64,000 bases of DNA from Palauibacter sp965207805 (lineage in GTDB: Bacteria; Gemmatimonadota; Gemmatimonadetes; Palauibacterales; Palauibacteraceae). The stretch spans positions 1,798,001 through 1,862,000 of the forward strand of contig OZ242312.1 of the NCBI GenBank assembly GCA_965207805.1. Reading direction: 5' to 3'. Both the position numbers and the translations under genes were made by a program. Of this stretch, positions 24,391-33,544 are shown in pieces (the stretch's first letter is position 1; each line of letters opens with the position of its first letter). The notes beneath the pieces were generated by a model that had not been told where the DNA came from, searched no databases, and saw only the letters and a list, made by a program, of their open reading frames with translations.

Positions 24391-26580
24391 TCAGCGGCTC
24401 TCGTCCCCGGCCGCCACCGCTTCCGACCCCAGGTGCTTCCGGAACCAGGTCAGGATCCGCTCCGACACGTCCATGACGAACTTGGGCTCTCTCGGCCCGT
24501 GCGGCGTGCGCGGGTACACGACCATCTCCGTCGGCACGCCGCGGCGGTCGAGGGCGCGGTAGAACTCCTGCCCCTGCGTGAACGGGACCCGCAGGTCCTC
24601 GGCTCCGTGAATCACCTGCGTCGGCGTGACCACGTTCGCGATGTGGTACATCGCCGAGTGCCGCTCGTAGCGCTCGTAGTCCTCCCAGAACTCGACCCCC
24701 ATGTGACCCACGAGATAGTCCTGGATGTCCGTCGTCGTCGTCATCGAAACCAGGTTCGGGAGGCCGGCCCCCATGCTCGCAGCCACGAAACGGTCCGTCT
24801 GGGTGACGGCCCACGACGTCATGTAGCCGCCGTAGCTCCAGCCCATGAGGAGGAGGCGGTCCGGGTCCGCCACCCCCATCTCGATCACATGGTCGACGCC
24901 CGACATGAGGTCCCGGAAGTCGCCGTAGCCCCAGTCCTGGAAGTTGGCGTAGCGGAAGTCCTTCCCGTAGCCGGTGGAGCCGCGGGGGTTCGGGCGCAGG
25001 ATCGCGAAGCCCTCCTGGGCGAAGTACTGCAGCATGTAGGCGGCCGGGCTGCCGGTGAAGCTCTGGCTGAAGACGCCCGCCGGCCCTCCGTGCACGTTCA
25101 GGATGAGCGGCACCCGCTCGCCCTCCTCGTAGCCGACCGGATAGGTGAGGAGGCCCTCGATCTCGAACCCTTCCGTGGACGTCCACGAGACCAGCTGCGT
25201 GCGCCCCATCTCCGGGCGCGGCACGCTGGCATGGAGATCCGTCACCTGCTGGGGAGAGTACCCATTCGTGGGCGACACGAAGACGTCCCACGGTTCCTCG
25301 GTGGTCTGCCAGGTGAAGGCCATGCGGCTCGCGTCGCCGGTGAGCGCGACGGAGCCGATGACGCCGTCCCCGTAGGAGATGAAACGCATCTCGCCGCCAT
25401 CGGCCGGAACGGCCAGCACGTGCCGGCGCGTGCCGAGCGATTCGAGCAGGAGCAGTTCGGAGGAGTCCCCCGACCAGCCGAGCACGGACGCGCTCCGGTT
25501 CGGCGTATCGAGTTGGCGGGCCTCGCCTCCCGCGGCCGGCATGACGTATACGTCGCCGAGTCCGATCGGCTCCGGCTGATTGCCGGTCGACACGTATGCG
25601 ATCGAAGCGCCGTCGGGCGACCAGTGCGGGCTCCGTTCGATCCCCGCCCCGCCCAGGAGAAGCGCGACCTCCCCGACCGCGTCCGGATCCGCGTCCGCGC
25701 CGTCGGCCGAGTCTTCGTCCTCATCTCCCTCCGCGCCTCGCGCGGCCAGGATTTCGCCGATCCCGGCGGCGTCCGGGACCGTCGTCGTCGAGAGGTCTCC
25801 GCTCAGGCGTCCCGTGTTGATGCGGGGATCGACCTGGTGCGCGAACACGATCCGTCCCCCGTCGGGGGCCCAGCTGAAGCCGGTGACGTGGAATTCGCCG
25901 GCCGTGAGCCGCACCGGGGTCGCCGGCTCGTCCGACTCGGGGTCGATCGCGACGACGTACAGGTGAGAGAACTTGTAGTTGCGGTCCACGAGGATCACGT
26001 CCCGCTTCTCCTCCCGCGCCTTCTTCTCCTCCGCGGTCGGCGGGTCCCGCATGAGGAAGGCGATCCGCGTCCCGTCCGGCGACCAGCGGTACCCTCCCAC
26101 CGACCCTTCCGCTTTCGTGATCTGCCGCGCCTCGCCGCCCGCCAGCGGCAGCGCCCACACCTGCCCGCCCGACTCGCCGTCTCCCTCGCGACCGGAAGTG
26201 AAGCTCAGCCAGGCGCCGTCGGGCGAGAACTGCGGCGACCCCGCGGACGCCTCTCCACGCGTCCACTGCGCGGCCCTCGTCCCGTCCGCGTCCGTCATCC
26301 AGATGTGACTCAGATACTCCGACTGCGGTCCTTCCATCAGCGGCTCGCGCACCACGAAGGCGATGCGGGAGCCATCGGGCGAGATCGCCGTTCCGGAGAC
26401 CGCGCGGTACTGCATGCTCAGCGCCGGGGTCCACCCGGCCTCCTGCTGCGCGGCGGCGTTTGACGGCGCCACCGATGCGAGCACAAGGACGAGCGCGGCC
26501 AGCGCCGGAATCCCCGCGGATCCCGGTCGCGAGGTGCGGCCGAGGGGGGCTTGGGACAGAATGTTCGTGGGCCGGGGCAT
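24391..26580 (-). CDS. secreted S9-family prolyl oligopeptidase-like peptidase
   Basis: Exported serine peptidase of 729 aa. A signal peptide (ALAALVLVLASVAPSNAAA) is followed by a WD40/TolB-like beta-propeller (about 45-440) with SPDGSRIAF and SPDGAWLSF repeats and an alpha/beta-hydrolase domain. The nucleophile is Ser582 in MGWSYGGYM. The acid is probably Asp in GAEDLRVPF and the base His in RTPHGPRE near the C-terminus. Such enzymes release dipeptides or acyl-amino acids from peptides and are abundant in bacteria that live on protein. A GAGAGGTG ribosome-binding site precedes the ATG at 26580. The gene is divergent from the DUF418 gene with 79 bp between. A second, partial S9 gene is at 63428-64000. 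Confidence 0.9.
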   Translation of the reverse strand: MPRPTNILSQAPLGRTSRPGSAGIPALAALVLVLASVAPSNAAAQQEAGWTPALSMQYRAVSGTAISPDGSRIAFVVREPLMEGPQSEYLSHIWMTDADGTRAAQWTRGEASAGSPQFSPDGAWLSFTSGREGDGESGGQVWALPLAGGEARQITKAEGSVGGYRWSPDGTRIAFLMRDPPTAEEKKAREEKRDVILVDRNYKFSHLYVVAIDPESDEPATPVRLTAGEFHVTGFSWAPDGGRIVFAHQVDPRINTGRLSGDLSTTTVPDAAGIGEILAARGAEGDEDEDSADGADADPDAVGEVALLLGGAGIERSPHWSPDGASIAYVSTGNQPEPIGLGDVYVMPAAGGEARQLDTPNRSASVLGWSGDSSELLLLESLGTRRHVLAVPADGGEMRFISYGDGVIGSVALTGDASRMAFTWQTTEEPWDVFVSPTNGYSPQQVTDLHASVPRPEMGRTQLVSWTSTEGFEIEGLLTYPVGYEEGERVPLILNVHGGPAGVFSQSFTGSPAAYMLQYFAQEGFAILRPNPRGSTGYGKDFRYANFQDWGYGDFRDLMSGVDHVIEMGVADPDRLLLMGWSYGGYMTSWAVTQTDRFVAASMGAGLPNLVSMTTTTDIQDYLVGHMGVEFWEDYERYERHSAMYHIANVVTPTQVIHGAEDLRVPFTQGQEFYRALDRRGVPTEMVVYPRTPHGPREPKFVMDVSERILTWFRKHLGSEAVAAGDESR

Positions 26581-26659
26581 GGTCGCACCTCTCGATCAGC
26601 TGTACGTCGTCCATGTTCGCGCTTCGAACCGCGAGTTCAACATAGCAGGCAGGTATACG

Positions 26660-27919
26660 ATGTCCGAAATGCCGTCCGAAACGCCTCGCGGCCCCGACAC
26701 CGCGGTCCCCGCGAGCGGATCCGAGCGGATCCATGCGATCGACATGCTCCGCGGCTTCGCGGTGCTCGGCATCCTCATCGTCAACATCTGGCTGTTCTCG
26801 TGGGGTCCGGAGGCCTACACCGAGCCGCCCGGGGGGCCGGACGGCGCGGCCGGCGCCGTCGACCTGTGGATCTGGGGTTTCATCCATCTGTTCGCGGAGA
26901 TGAAGTTCATCTCCATCTTCTCCCTGCTGTTCGGCGCGGGGGTTGCGATGATGAGCGAACGGATGGCCGCGCGCGGCATTCCGGGACGCAAACTCCACAA
27001 CCGACGCCAGTTCTGGCTCCTCGTCATCGGTCTGCTCCACGCGTATCTGATCTGGGAGGGCGACATCCTCGTCATCTACGCCCTGTGTGGTCTGATCCTG
27101 TACCGCCTCCACACCCGGTCGCCCCGCCGGCTGTTGTGGATCGGCGCATCCTTCGTCGCCGTCGTCGTCGTGGTCATCGGCGTGACCGCCTGGACCCTTC
27201 CGTACTGGCCGGAGGATCTGCGGGCGGAAGCCGCGGCGGAGTGGGACCCCCCGCCCGCGGAGATCGAGGCACGGATCGAGGCCATGCGCGGCGGCTGGAC
27301 CGAACAGATGCCGATTCGGGCCTCCGATGCCCTGGCTTTCGGAATCGGCGGGTTCCTCGCTTTCGGGCTTTGGCGCGCCGGCGGCCTCATGCTCGTCGGC
27401 ATGGCCCTGTACAGGCTCGGCGTCCTCACGGGGAAACGGCCCGCAGGCTTCTACCGGCGCCTCGTCGCGTGGGGTTTCGGCGCCGGCCTGCCCGTCGTCG
27501 CCGCTGGCATGTGGTACAATGCCGCGGTCGGGTTTACGTGGGAGCAGGCGGGGCTCCAGGGGACACTGTTCAACTACGTCGGCTCCATCGGTGTCTTTCT
27601 GGGCTACGTGGGCGCGCTCATGCTCCTCGCCCGGAGCGGACGGCTGGAGCGCACTCAAACGCGTCTGGCCGCCGTCGGACGGATGGCGCTCACGAACTAC
27701 ATCGCCCAGAGCATCTTGTGTTCGCTCATCTTCTACGGTCATGGACTGGGACTGTATGCACGCGTGGGGACCGTGGGCTGCGTCGCGATCGTGGTGGGGA
27801 TCTGGGCGCTTCAATTGGCGTGGTCGCCGTGGTGGCTCGCCCGGTTCCGCTTCGGACCCCTGGAGTGGCTCTGGCGTACCCTTTCCTACGGGCAGCGTCA
27901 ACCGATGAGGATCGCGTGA
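26660..27919 (+). CDS. DUF418 family multi-pass membrane protein
   Basis: Inner-membrane protein of 419 aa. The ATG at 26660 is chosen because upstream in-frame codons lie inside the divergent peptidase gene. The N-terminus RIHAIDMLRGFAVLGILIVNI and the C-terminal GRMALTNYIAQSILCSLIF are the hallmarks of the DUF418/YeiB family. About ten hydrophobic segments are visible. The biochemical role of the family is not firmly established; some members are thought to act on, or move, lipid-linked or small-molecule substrates. Its stop overlaps the likely GTG start of the M1 peptidase gene (GTGA at 27916-27919), so the two are translated together. Confidence 0.85.
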   Translation: MSEMPSETPRGPDTAVPASGSERIHAIDMLRGFAVLGILIVNIWLFSWGPEAYTEPPGGPDGAAGAVDLWIWGFIHLFAEMKFISIFSLLFGAGVAMMSERMAARGIPGRKLHNRRQFWLLVIGLLHAYLIWEGDILVIYALCGLILYRLHTRSPRRLLWIGASFVAVVVVVIGVTAWTLPYWPEDLRAEAAAEWDPPPAEIEARIEAMRGGWTEQMPIRASDALAFGIGGFLAFGLWRAGGLMLVGMALYRLGVLTGKRPAGFYRRLVAWGFGAGLPVVAAGMWYNAAVGFTWEQAGLQGTLFNYVGSIGVFLGYVGALMLLARSGRLERTQTRLAAVGRMALTNYIAQSILCSLIFYGHGLGLYARVGTVGCVAIVVGIWALQLAWSPWWLARFRFGPLEWLWRTLSYGQRQPMRIA

Positions 27920-29994
27920 ACGAACGGACCATGAAGACGACCGGCCTGGGGCCGCGTACGTGCGCCACAGCCCTGCTTGCCGCACTGGCCGCTCTGGCCA
28001 TGCCGCAGCTGCCGCATGGGTCCTCTTACGGTGCGCTGGCGGCGCAGGAAGATGAACGGGAAGCACGGGAAGCGGCGGAGGCGGCCGAACTCGCGCGCCT
28101 CGACTCCCTGCGCAGGATCTTCGATCCGGCGGGCGCCTTCGAACCCCTCGATCTCCCCGCGCCCGGCGAGTTCCGGGATGCCGCCGGCGCTCCCGGCGAG
28201 GCCTACTGGCAGCAGCGGGCCGACTACCACATCCGGGCCGCTCTCGTCGACGATCGCATCGAAGGCACGGAACGCATCACCTACACGAACCACAGTCCCG
28301 ATTCGCTCACGAGCCTGTGGGTGCAACTCGACCAGAACCTCTTCCGCGAAACCAGCTACGGAGCGCTGAGAGCCGAGGAACTCGGCGGGGACGTTCGCCA
28401 CGGCGGCTTCTTCAAGGACGGCGGCTTCGTGATCTCGGGCGTGCGCGCCGACTACGGGGGCGAGATGACGGTCCCGGAGTACCGGACCGAGGACACGATG
28501 ATGGAAATCCTCCTCGGCGAACCCCTCCCGCCGGGCGGGAGCCAGGTCGAGGTCGAGATCGACTTCGCGTTCGAGATCCCGGAGACGGGCGGCGACCGCA
28601 TGGGGCAACTCGACATCCGGGGAGGGATCATCTATCAGCTCGCGCAGTGGTATCCGCGCGTCTTCACCTACGACGACGTGAACGGATGGAACCAGTCCCC
28701 CTTCCTGGGGCAGGGCGAGTGGTACCTCGAGTACGGCGACTTCGAAGTGGAGTTGACCGTCCCGCGTGATTTCATCGTCGTCGCCACGGGAGAACTCCTC
28801 AATCCCGAGGAGGTACTCACGCCGATGCAGCGCGAGCGGCTGGCGGAGGCGCGCCTTTCGGAGGAGACCGTTCACATCATCAGGCCGGATGAAGCGGGAG
28901 AGGACTACACTCGGCCCCCGGGCGACACCCCGCTCACATGGCGTTTCCGCGCGGAGAACGTGCGCGACTTCGCGTGGGCCACGTCCGACCGCTTCGTCTG
29001 GGACGCGGCCGGCTGGGAGGACGTCCTCATCATGTCCGCCTACCCGCAGGAGAGCATCGGCGGCCCCGCGAGCAGCGGCTGGGAGCGCTCCACGGAGTAT
29101 CTCCGTCACAGCGTCCGGTACTATTCCGAACAGTGGCTCCGCTATCCGTATCCCGTCGCCATCAATGTGGCCGGCCTCGCGCTCGGGATGGAGTATCCCA
29201 TGATCGTCTTCTGTTCCTGGCGGTCCCGCGGCGCCTTCCTCTTCTCCGTCACGGACCACGAGATCGGGCATACGTGGTTCCCGATGATCGTAGGGTCGGA
29301 CGAGCGGCGGTACGCGTGGATGGATGAAGGGTTCAACACCTTCATCAACTACTATTCCGGCATCGAATTCGCGGGTGGGGAGCCGATCCTGGGCCAACTC
29401 ATGTCCCCCGCCCAGATCGCGACGGACACGCGCCTCCCGAGCCACGCGATATACACGCCGGCCGACAGCATCCCGGAGGCGGAGATCGGGGTTCTCGCCT
29501 ACAACAAGCCGGCCGCGGTGCTCGTCCTCCTGCGCGAAGAGGTACTCGGACCCGAGACGTTCGACGAAGGCTTCCGGGAATACATCCGGCGCTGGGCGTA
29601 CAAGCACCCGCAACCGGCCGATTTCATCCGCACGATGGAGGACGTGTCGGGGCGGGATCTCGACTGGTTCTTCAAGGGCTGGATCTACGAGGACGCGATC
29701 CTCGACCAAGCGATCGCCTCCGTCACGCGCCTGGGGGATACGACAAGGGTCGTGTTCGAGAATCGTGGAGGCATCCCGATGCCGCTCGAGGCGCGGATCC
29801 TCTTCCAGGACGGGGAAGAGCAGCGATATGAGGTGCCGGTCGACGCGTGGCAGGTAGATGGCACCTATGTGCTGGAAGTGCCCGGCGGGCCCGTGCGCAA
29901 CGTCCAGATCGACCCGGACGGCGTGATGCCCGACGTGAACCGCGGGAACAACGTCTGGGGCCGGGGCATTCTCGGACGCCGGCCTCCCCGGTAG
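27916..29994 (+). CDS. secreted M1-family zinc metallopeptidase
   Basis: Exported aminopeptidase-like enzyme of 692 aa. GTG at 27916 overlaps the preceding stop and has TGAGG upstream; ATG at 27931 is the alternative. A signal peptide runs to about LAAQ. The zinc site is complete: His448-Glu449-x-x-His452 (HEIGHTWFP) and Glu471 (WMDEGFNTF), 18 residues later as in gluzincins. The usual GxMEN exopeptidase motif is replaced by LGMEYPMIVF, which is common in secreted M1 proteins whose activity is little studied. The catalytic domain is followed by a C-terminal beta domain (VVFENRGGIPMPLEARI). With the S9 enzyme it suggests peptide scavenging in the periplasm. Confidence 0.9.
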   Translation: MNERTMKTTGLGPRTCATALLAALAALAMPQLPHGSSYGALAAQEDEREAREAAEAAELARLDSLRRIFDPAGAFEPLDLPAPGEFRDAAGAPGEAYWQQRADYHIRAALVDDRIEGTERITYTNHSPDSLTSLWVQLDQNLFRETSYGALRAEELGGDVRHGGFFKDGGFVISGVRADYGGEMTVPEYRTEDTMMEILLGEPLPPGGSQVEVEIDFAFEIPETGGDRMGQLDIRGGIIYQLAQWYPRVFTYDDVNGWNQSPFLGQGEWYLEYGDFEVELTVPRDFIVVATGELLNPEEVLTPMQRERLAEARLSEETVHIIRPDEAGEDYTRPPGDTPLTWRFRAENVRDFAWATSDRFVWDAAGWEDVLIMSAYPQESIGGPASSGWERSTEYLRHSVRYYSEQWLRYPYPVAINVAGLALGMEYPMIVFCSWRSRGAFLFSVTDHEIGHTWFPMIVGSDERRYAWMDEGFNTFINYYSGIEFAGGEPILGQLMSPAQIATDTRLPSHAIYTPADSIPEAEIGVLAYNKPAAVLVLLREEVLGPETFDEGFREYIRRWAYKHPQPADFIRTMEDVSGRDLDWFFKGWIYEDAILDQAIASVTRLGDTTRVVFENRGGIPMPLEARILFQDGEEQRYEVPVDAWQVDGTYVLEVPGGPVRNVQIDPDGVMPDVNRGNNVWGRGILGRRPPR

Positions 29995-30007
29995 CGGCGC
30001 TCGGCGA

Positions 30008-30039
30008 GCAACCCGCAGCGGGACATTGCCGCGGGTTGC
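30008..30039 (+). terminator. hairpin after the M1 peptidase gene
   Basis: Perfect 9-bp arms GCAACCCGC (30008-30016) and GCGGGTTGC (30031-30039) with a 14-nt loop, 14 bp after the stop. There is no T-tract, so it is at best a weak or factor-assisted terminator, or an mRNA-stabilising hairpin. Confidence 0.4.
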
Positions 30040-30126
30040 CGGATGGCGGCCTTCCCGTCCTCGCGAAACCACCGCGCCGCGCCTTCCGTTCTGATGCCGC
30101 ATGACGCGCATGCGCAGAGGTGAGAC

Positions 30127-30417
30127 ATGGAAGAGATGATCATCGCTATCGTCGCGATCTTCTTCACGATCGGCATTCCGGTTCTCGCGATGGCGACGCA
30201 CTTCGCCCTGCGGCCGCTGGTGCGGGACCTTGCGGAAGCGCTCGGGCCGCGGAAGCGGGACCGCGAGACGATCGCCCGGCTGGCGGAGCGGATCGAGCGG
30301 CTTGAAGGCGAGAGCCGGCAGCGGGGCGAACTCCTGGATCAGCTCGCGGAGGCGGAACTCTTCCGGCGGCAACTGGAGGAGCGCGCCGGCGGTGAAACGG
30401 TAAAGGACGTCACATGA
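30127..30417 (+). CDS. small single-pass membrane protein with coiled coil
   Basis: Protein of 96 aa with an AGAGGTGAG ribosome-binding site. An N-terminal membrane segment (MIIAIVAIFFTIGIPVLAMA) is followed by a charged helix rich in Glu, Arg and Leu (residues about 40-90) likely to form a coiled coil. The family is not recognised; the layout is loosely like PspB-type small membrane proteins. Its stop overlaps the start of the ABC ATPase gene (ATGA at 30414-30417), so it is probably co-expressed with, and may regulate or stabilise, that exporter. Confidence 0.65.
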   Translation: MEEMIIAIVAIFFTIGIPVLAMATHFALRPLVRDLAEALGPRKRDRETIARLAERIERLEGESRQRGELLDQLAEAELFRRQLEERAGGETVKDVT

Positions 30418-31349
30418 CGATCATTGAAACCGAAGGGCTGTCCAAGCGATACACGGCGCTCCGCGGAGGGGGGACGCTCGCCGTCGACGAGTTGTCCGTC
30501 CAGGTGGAAGCCGGGCAGGTGTACGGTTTCCTGGGGCCGAACGGAAGCGGCAAGACGACGACGATCGGGATGCTCCTCGGGATCATCAACCCGACGGGAG
30601 GTTCCTTCCGGCTGTTCGGCGGGGAGACGCCCGCGGAGCTGCACGCCGCGCGCCAGCGGATCGGCGCCACGCTCGAATACCCCAACTTCTACCCCTACCT
30701 GAGTTGCCGGGACAACCTGCGGGTCGTGGCCCGGGTGAAGGGGAGCGACGAGGCGGACATTGCCGAGGTGCTCGAGATCGTGGGTCTGGCCTCGCGCCGG
30801 AAGACGAAGTTCAAGGCGTGCTCGCTGGGCATGAAGCAGCGCCTCGCGTTGGCGGCCACGATGATCGGCGACCCGGAACTCATCATCCTCGACGAGCCGG
30901 CCAACGGGCTCGATCCGGCGGGACAGCGGGAAATCCGCGACATCATCCGCGAACTGGCCAGCCGCGGGAAGACGATCTTCCTCTCGAGCCACATGCTGCA
31001 CGAGGTCGAGCGCACGTGCACGCACGTCGCGATCATCGAGACCGGCCGCCTCGTCCGCGAGGGGAGTGTGGACGAACTCACCTCCGCCCGAACCGTGGCC
31101 GCGGTCGGCGCCGACGGGGACGTCGAAACGCTTCGACAGGTCGTGTCGGAGTTCGACGGCGCGGGCCATTCACGGATCGAGGATGGCCGCGTCCTGGTGC
31201 AGATCGGAGGTGCCGGGCTCTCGGAATTGAACCGCTTTCTCGCCGGGCGGGGGATCTACGCCTCGCACCTGTCGCTGGAACGGCAATCGCTGGAGGACGC
31301 CTTCATGGAGATCACGGGCACGCCCGAGGGGTTCGGAGAGATCCAATGA
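30414..31349 (+). CDS. ABC transporter ATP-binding subunit (ABC-2 type exporter)
   Basis: ATPase of 311 aa that would power the permease encoded next. It has Walker A GPNGSGKTTT (41-50), the signature CSLGMKQRLALA with an LG in place of the usual LSGGQ start, Walker B LIILDEPANGLDP and the switch His in LSSHMLHE. The C-terminal extension (LSELNRFLAGRGIYASHLSLE) is usual in DrrA/CcmA-like exporters. Start and stop overlap both neighbours by 4 bp (ATGA), a tight three-gene unit. The exported substrate is not indicated; candidates in this class include antibiotics, lipids and polysaccharide precursors. Confidence 0.93.
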   Translation: MTIIETEGLSKRYTALRGGGTLAVDELSVQVEAGQVYGFLGPNGSGKTTTIGMLLGIINPTGGSFRLFGGETPAELHAARQRIGATLEYPNFYPYLSCRDNLRVVARVKGSDEADIAEVLEIVGLASRRKTKFKACSLGMKQRLALAATMIGDPELIILDEPANGLDPAGQREIRDIIRELASRGKTIFLSSHMLHEVERTCTHVAIIETGRLVREGSVDELTSARTVAAVGADGDVETLRQVVSEFDGAGHSRIEDGRVLVQIGGAGLSELNRFLAGRGIYASHLSLERQSLEDAFMEITGTPEGFGEIQ

Positions 31350-32179
31350 AGGGCGCGCGCGCGTTCGGCGTGCTGCTGCGCAACGAGTGGTTCAAGGCGA
31401 GGAAGCGGCTCGCTTTCTGGATCGCCCTCGGCTTCTACGCGTTCTTCACGGCAATGAACCACGCACAGCCGTTCCTCGAGCGTAGCGAGGGTTTCCGGCT
31501 CCCCGACATCTGGACCGCCGTGTTCGGGGACGAATCCACCATGGTCGTGATCTTCGCCGCTCTCACGCTCGTATTGCTGTCGGCGACGGAGTTCGGCTGG
31601 CGGACCGCGCGGCAGAACGTGATCGACGGCCTCTCGAAGTCCCAGTGGTTCTGGGGCAAATTGCTCCTGCTACCCGTGGTGGGGCTCGCCTTCATCGGCG
31701 TCCACGTGTTGATCCCGACGGTGCTCGCGCTGATTCGGACCGACTTCGGGGCCGCCGACGGGCCGCTCGTCCCGCTGTCCGTATTCCAGGCGGCCGGGGG
31801 GCTCGGGCTGGCGTTCCTGAGCGTGGGCGCGCTCGCGTTCCTTCTGTCGCTCGTGATCCGCAGGACCGGAGCCGCGCTGGCGGTATGGTTCCTCTGGATC
31901 GGCCCGATCGAGTCCGGGATGCTGCCGGCCCTCGTCCGCCGCTTCTTGCCGGACTACACGGGCTGGCTCGACTACCTGCCGTTCTCGAACACCTTCCCGC
32001 TCCTCGAATTCCGCCACTATGACGCGACCGCCTACGAGCGTTACGCCGCCGCCGTCGAAGCGGCGGGCCGGACGCCGTCGGCCGCGGTCGACCCCGCGTG
32101 GCACCTCGTCACCGCCGCCGCCTGGACGGCGCTCCTTGTCGGCATCGCCTACATCTCGTTCCGCCGCCGCGACCTCTGA
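31346..32179 (+). CDS. ABC-2 type permease
   Basis: Membrane subunit of 277 aa, starting at the ATG that overlaps the ATPase stop. It begins with LLRNEWFKARKRLAFWIALGF, the amphipathic N-terminus and first segment of ABC-2 permeases, followed by about five more hydrophobic segments. There is a large soluble part between segments 5 and 6 (TGWLDYLPFSNTFPLLEF through WHLVTAAAW). It pairs with the ATPase directly upstream to form a dimeric exporter. The 73 bp after its stop contain the ribosome-binding site of the next small gene but no obvious terminator. Confidence 0.85.
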   Translation: MKGARAFGVLLRNEWFKARKRLAFWIALGFYAFFTAMNHAQPFLERSEGFRLPDIWTAVFGDESTMVVIFAALTLVLLSATEFGWRTARQNVIDGLSKSQWFWGKLLLLPVVGLAFIGVHVLIPTVLALIRTDFGAADGPLVPLSVFQAAGGLGLAFLSVGALAFLLSLVIRRTGAALAVWFLWIGPIESGMLPALVRRFLPDYTGWLDYLPFSNTFPLLEFRHYDATAYERYAAAVEAAGRTPSAAVDPAWHLVTAAAWTALLVGIAYISFRRRDL

Positions 32180-32252
32180 CCCCGGGCCCTTGCGCCCGCA
32201 ACACCGCAGTTCCAGCGTGGCGTCTCCAGCTTCAATGCAGGGAGGTGCCGTG

Positions 32253-32498
32253 ATGTGGAAACCGGCGTACCGATGGAAGCGCTACAGCAATCTGACGAAG
32301 CGCGGGATACTCATCTTTTGGGTCGCGTTGGTGGGATCCGTAGTGTTCTCCGTTTGGTTCTGGATACCGAGGGCTCTCGAGGGTGCGTTTATCGGAAACT
32401 TCGCGGGATGTGTCCTCACCGGCTGGGGCATCCAGTTCGCCGCTCTCGAGCTGCTCCGTCTCTTCGGTGGTTCACGGGAGACACGTAGCGAGTCCTAA
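32253..32498 (+). CDS. small two-helix membrane protein, unknown
   Basis: Protein of 81 aa from the ATG at 32253, with GGGAGGTG just upstream; a GTG one codon earlier is equally possible. Two hydrophobic helices (LIFWVALVGSVVFSVWFW and FIGNFAGCVLTGWGIQFAAL) are joined by a short loop. The C-terminus is polar. The family is not recognised. It lies 8 bp before the zinc-ribbon gene on the same strand and may be co-transcribed with it. Confidence 0.55.
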   Translation: MWKPAYRWKRYSNLTKRGILIFWVALVGSVVFSVWFWIPRALEGAFIGNFAGCVLTGWGIQFAALELLRLFGGSRETRSES

Positions 32499-32506
32499 CG
32501 AGAGCC

Positions 32507-33544
32507 GTGTACAGCACCTGCATGTTCTGCAAGAGGCCGCTGGGGTCCAACGATGTCGTCGAGACCTTTCCGGTGGGGCGTCGGCTCGCCTTCGACCCGG
32601 CCAGGGGGCGGCTGTGGGTGGTGTGCCGCAAGTGCCGGCGCTGGAACCTCACGCCGCTCGAGGAACGCTGGGAGGCCGTGGAGACGTGCGAACGCCTCTT
32701 CCGCGCCACGCCGCTCCGTGCCTCGACGGATCAGATCGGGCTCGCGCGCCATCGCGAAGGCCTGGAACTCGTCCGCATCGGGAAGCCGCCCCGCGGCGAG
32801 TTCGCCGCCTGGCGCTACGGCGATCTCTTCCGGCGTAGAATGCGGCGGTACGCCGTTATGGCTCCCGCGGGAGGGGCCGTCGGCTTGCTCATCCAGACAA
32901 GCGTACCGGCGGTCGCGTCGATCAGCCTTGTTGCGGTCTGGATGGCCTGGATGTATCGCGGCACCACGGCAAAGACGTCGGTCGGTGGACGCGAGGCCAG
33001 CGAAGGCCCGATGGATCCGGGCGCAGTCGTGAAGTTCAGTCACATGGATGTTCGGACGATCAGCATGTTCCCCACCGATGAGATGCCCGGGTTCACCGTG
33101 AAGATGAGCAAGCGGGAGCGAGAGGTGTCCTTTGCCGGCGATGATGCCCGGCGCGTCGCTTCGGTGGTCCTTCCGAAACTGAACGAGAGCGGAGGCAGGC
33201 GTCGGACCGTTCAGGCCGCCGTAGCCGAGATCGAAGCGAGGGGTCACCCGGAGCGCTACCTGGCCCATGCAGCGCAGGACAACTTGAGTCGCAACAAGCG
33301 GGACGTTTCCGGCTACGTGAAGAACATGCCGAAGCCGACGCGCCTCGCGCTGGAGATGGCGCTGCACGAGGAGCAGGAAAGGCGGGCGCTCGAGGGCGAG
33401 CTGTGGGTGCTGGAGCAGGCGTGGCGCGAGGCGGAGGAGATCGCGGCGATCGCGGACCGATTGCTGCTCCCGGCCGGCACCGATGCCTTCTTCGAGAAGT
33501 ACGGCACCGATCCGGAATCCAGGTCGAGGTTGCATGATGCGTGA
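32507..33544 (+). CDS. zinc-ribbon protein of unknown function
   Basis: Protein of 345 aa from GTG at 32507. The N-terminus has two CxxC pairs, CMFC (residues 5-8) and CRKC (about 40-43), forming a treble-clef-like zinc ribbon that ends RRWNLTPLEERWE. A hydrophobic stretch (AVGLLIQTSVPAVASISLVAVWMAWMY) around residue 130 could be a membrane hairpin. The C-terminal half is helical and charged (LALEMALHEEQERRALEGELWVLE at about 285-310). No known family is recognised and no enzymatic motif is seen. Its end overlaps the start of the RDD-SpoIIM gene by about 10 bp, so the two may be translated together. Confidence 0.7.
   Translation: MYSTCMFCKRPLGSNDVVETFPVGRRLAFDPARGRLWVVCRKCRRWNLTPLEERWEAVETCERLFRATPLRASTDQIGLARHREGLELVRIGKPPRGEFAAWRYGDLFRRRMRRYAVMAPAGGAVGLLIQTSVPAVASISLVAVWMAWMYRGTTAKTSVGGREASEGPMDPGAVVKFSHMDVRTISMFPTDEMPGFTVKMSKREREVSFAGDDARRVASVVLPKLNESGGRRRTVQAAVAEIEARGHPERYLAHAAQDNLSRNKRDVSGYVKNMPKPTRLALEMALHEEQERRALEGELWVLEQAWREAEEIAAIADRLLLPAGTDAFFEKYGTDPESRSRLHDA

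Noticed and set aside
26363..26659. N-terminal extension of the DUF418 protein
   Set aside because: The extension lies antisense in the S9 peptidase gene and upstream of a plausible ATG at 26660.
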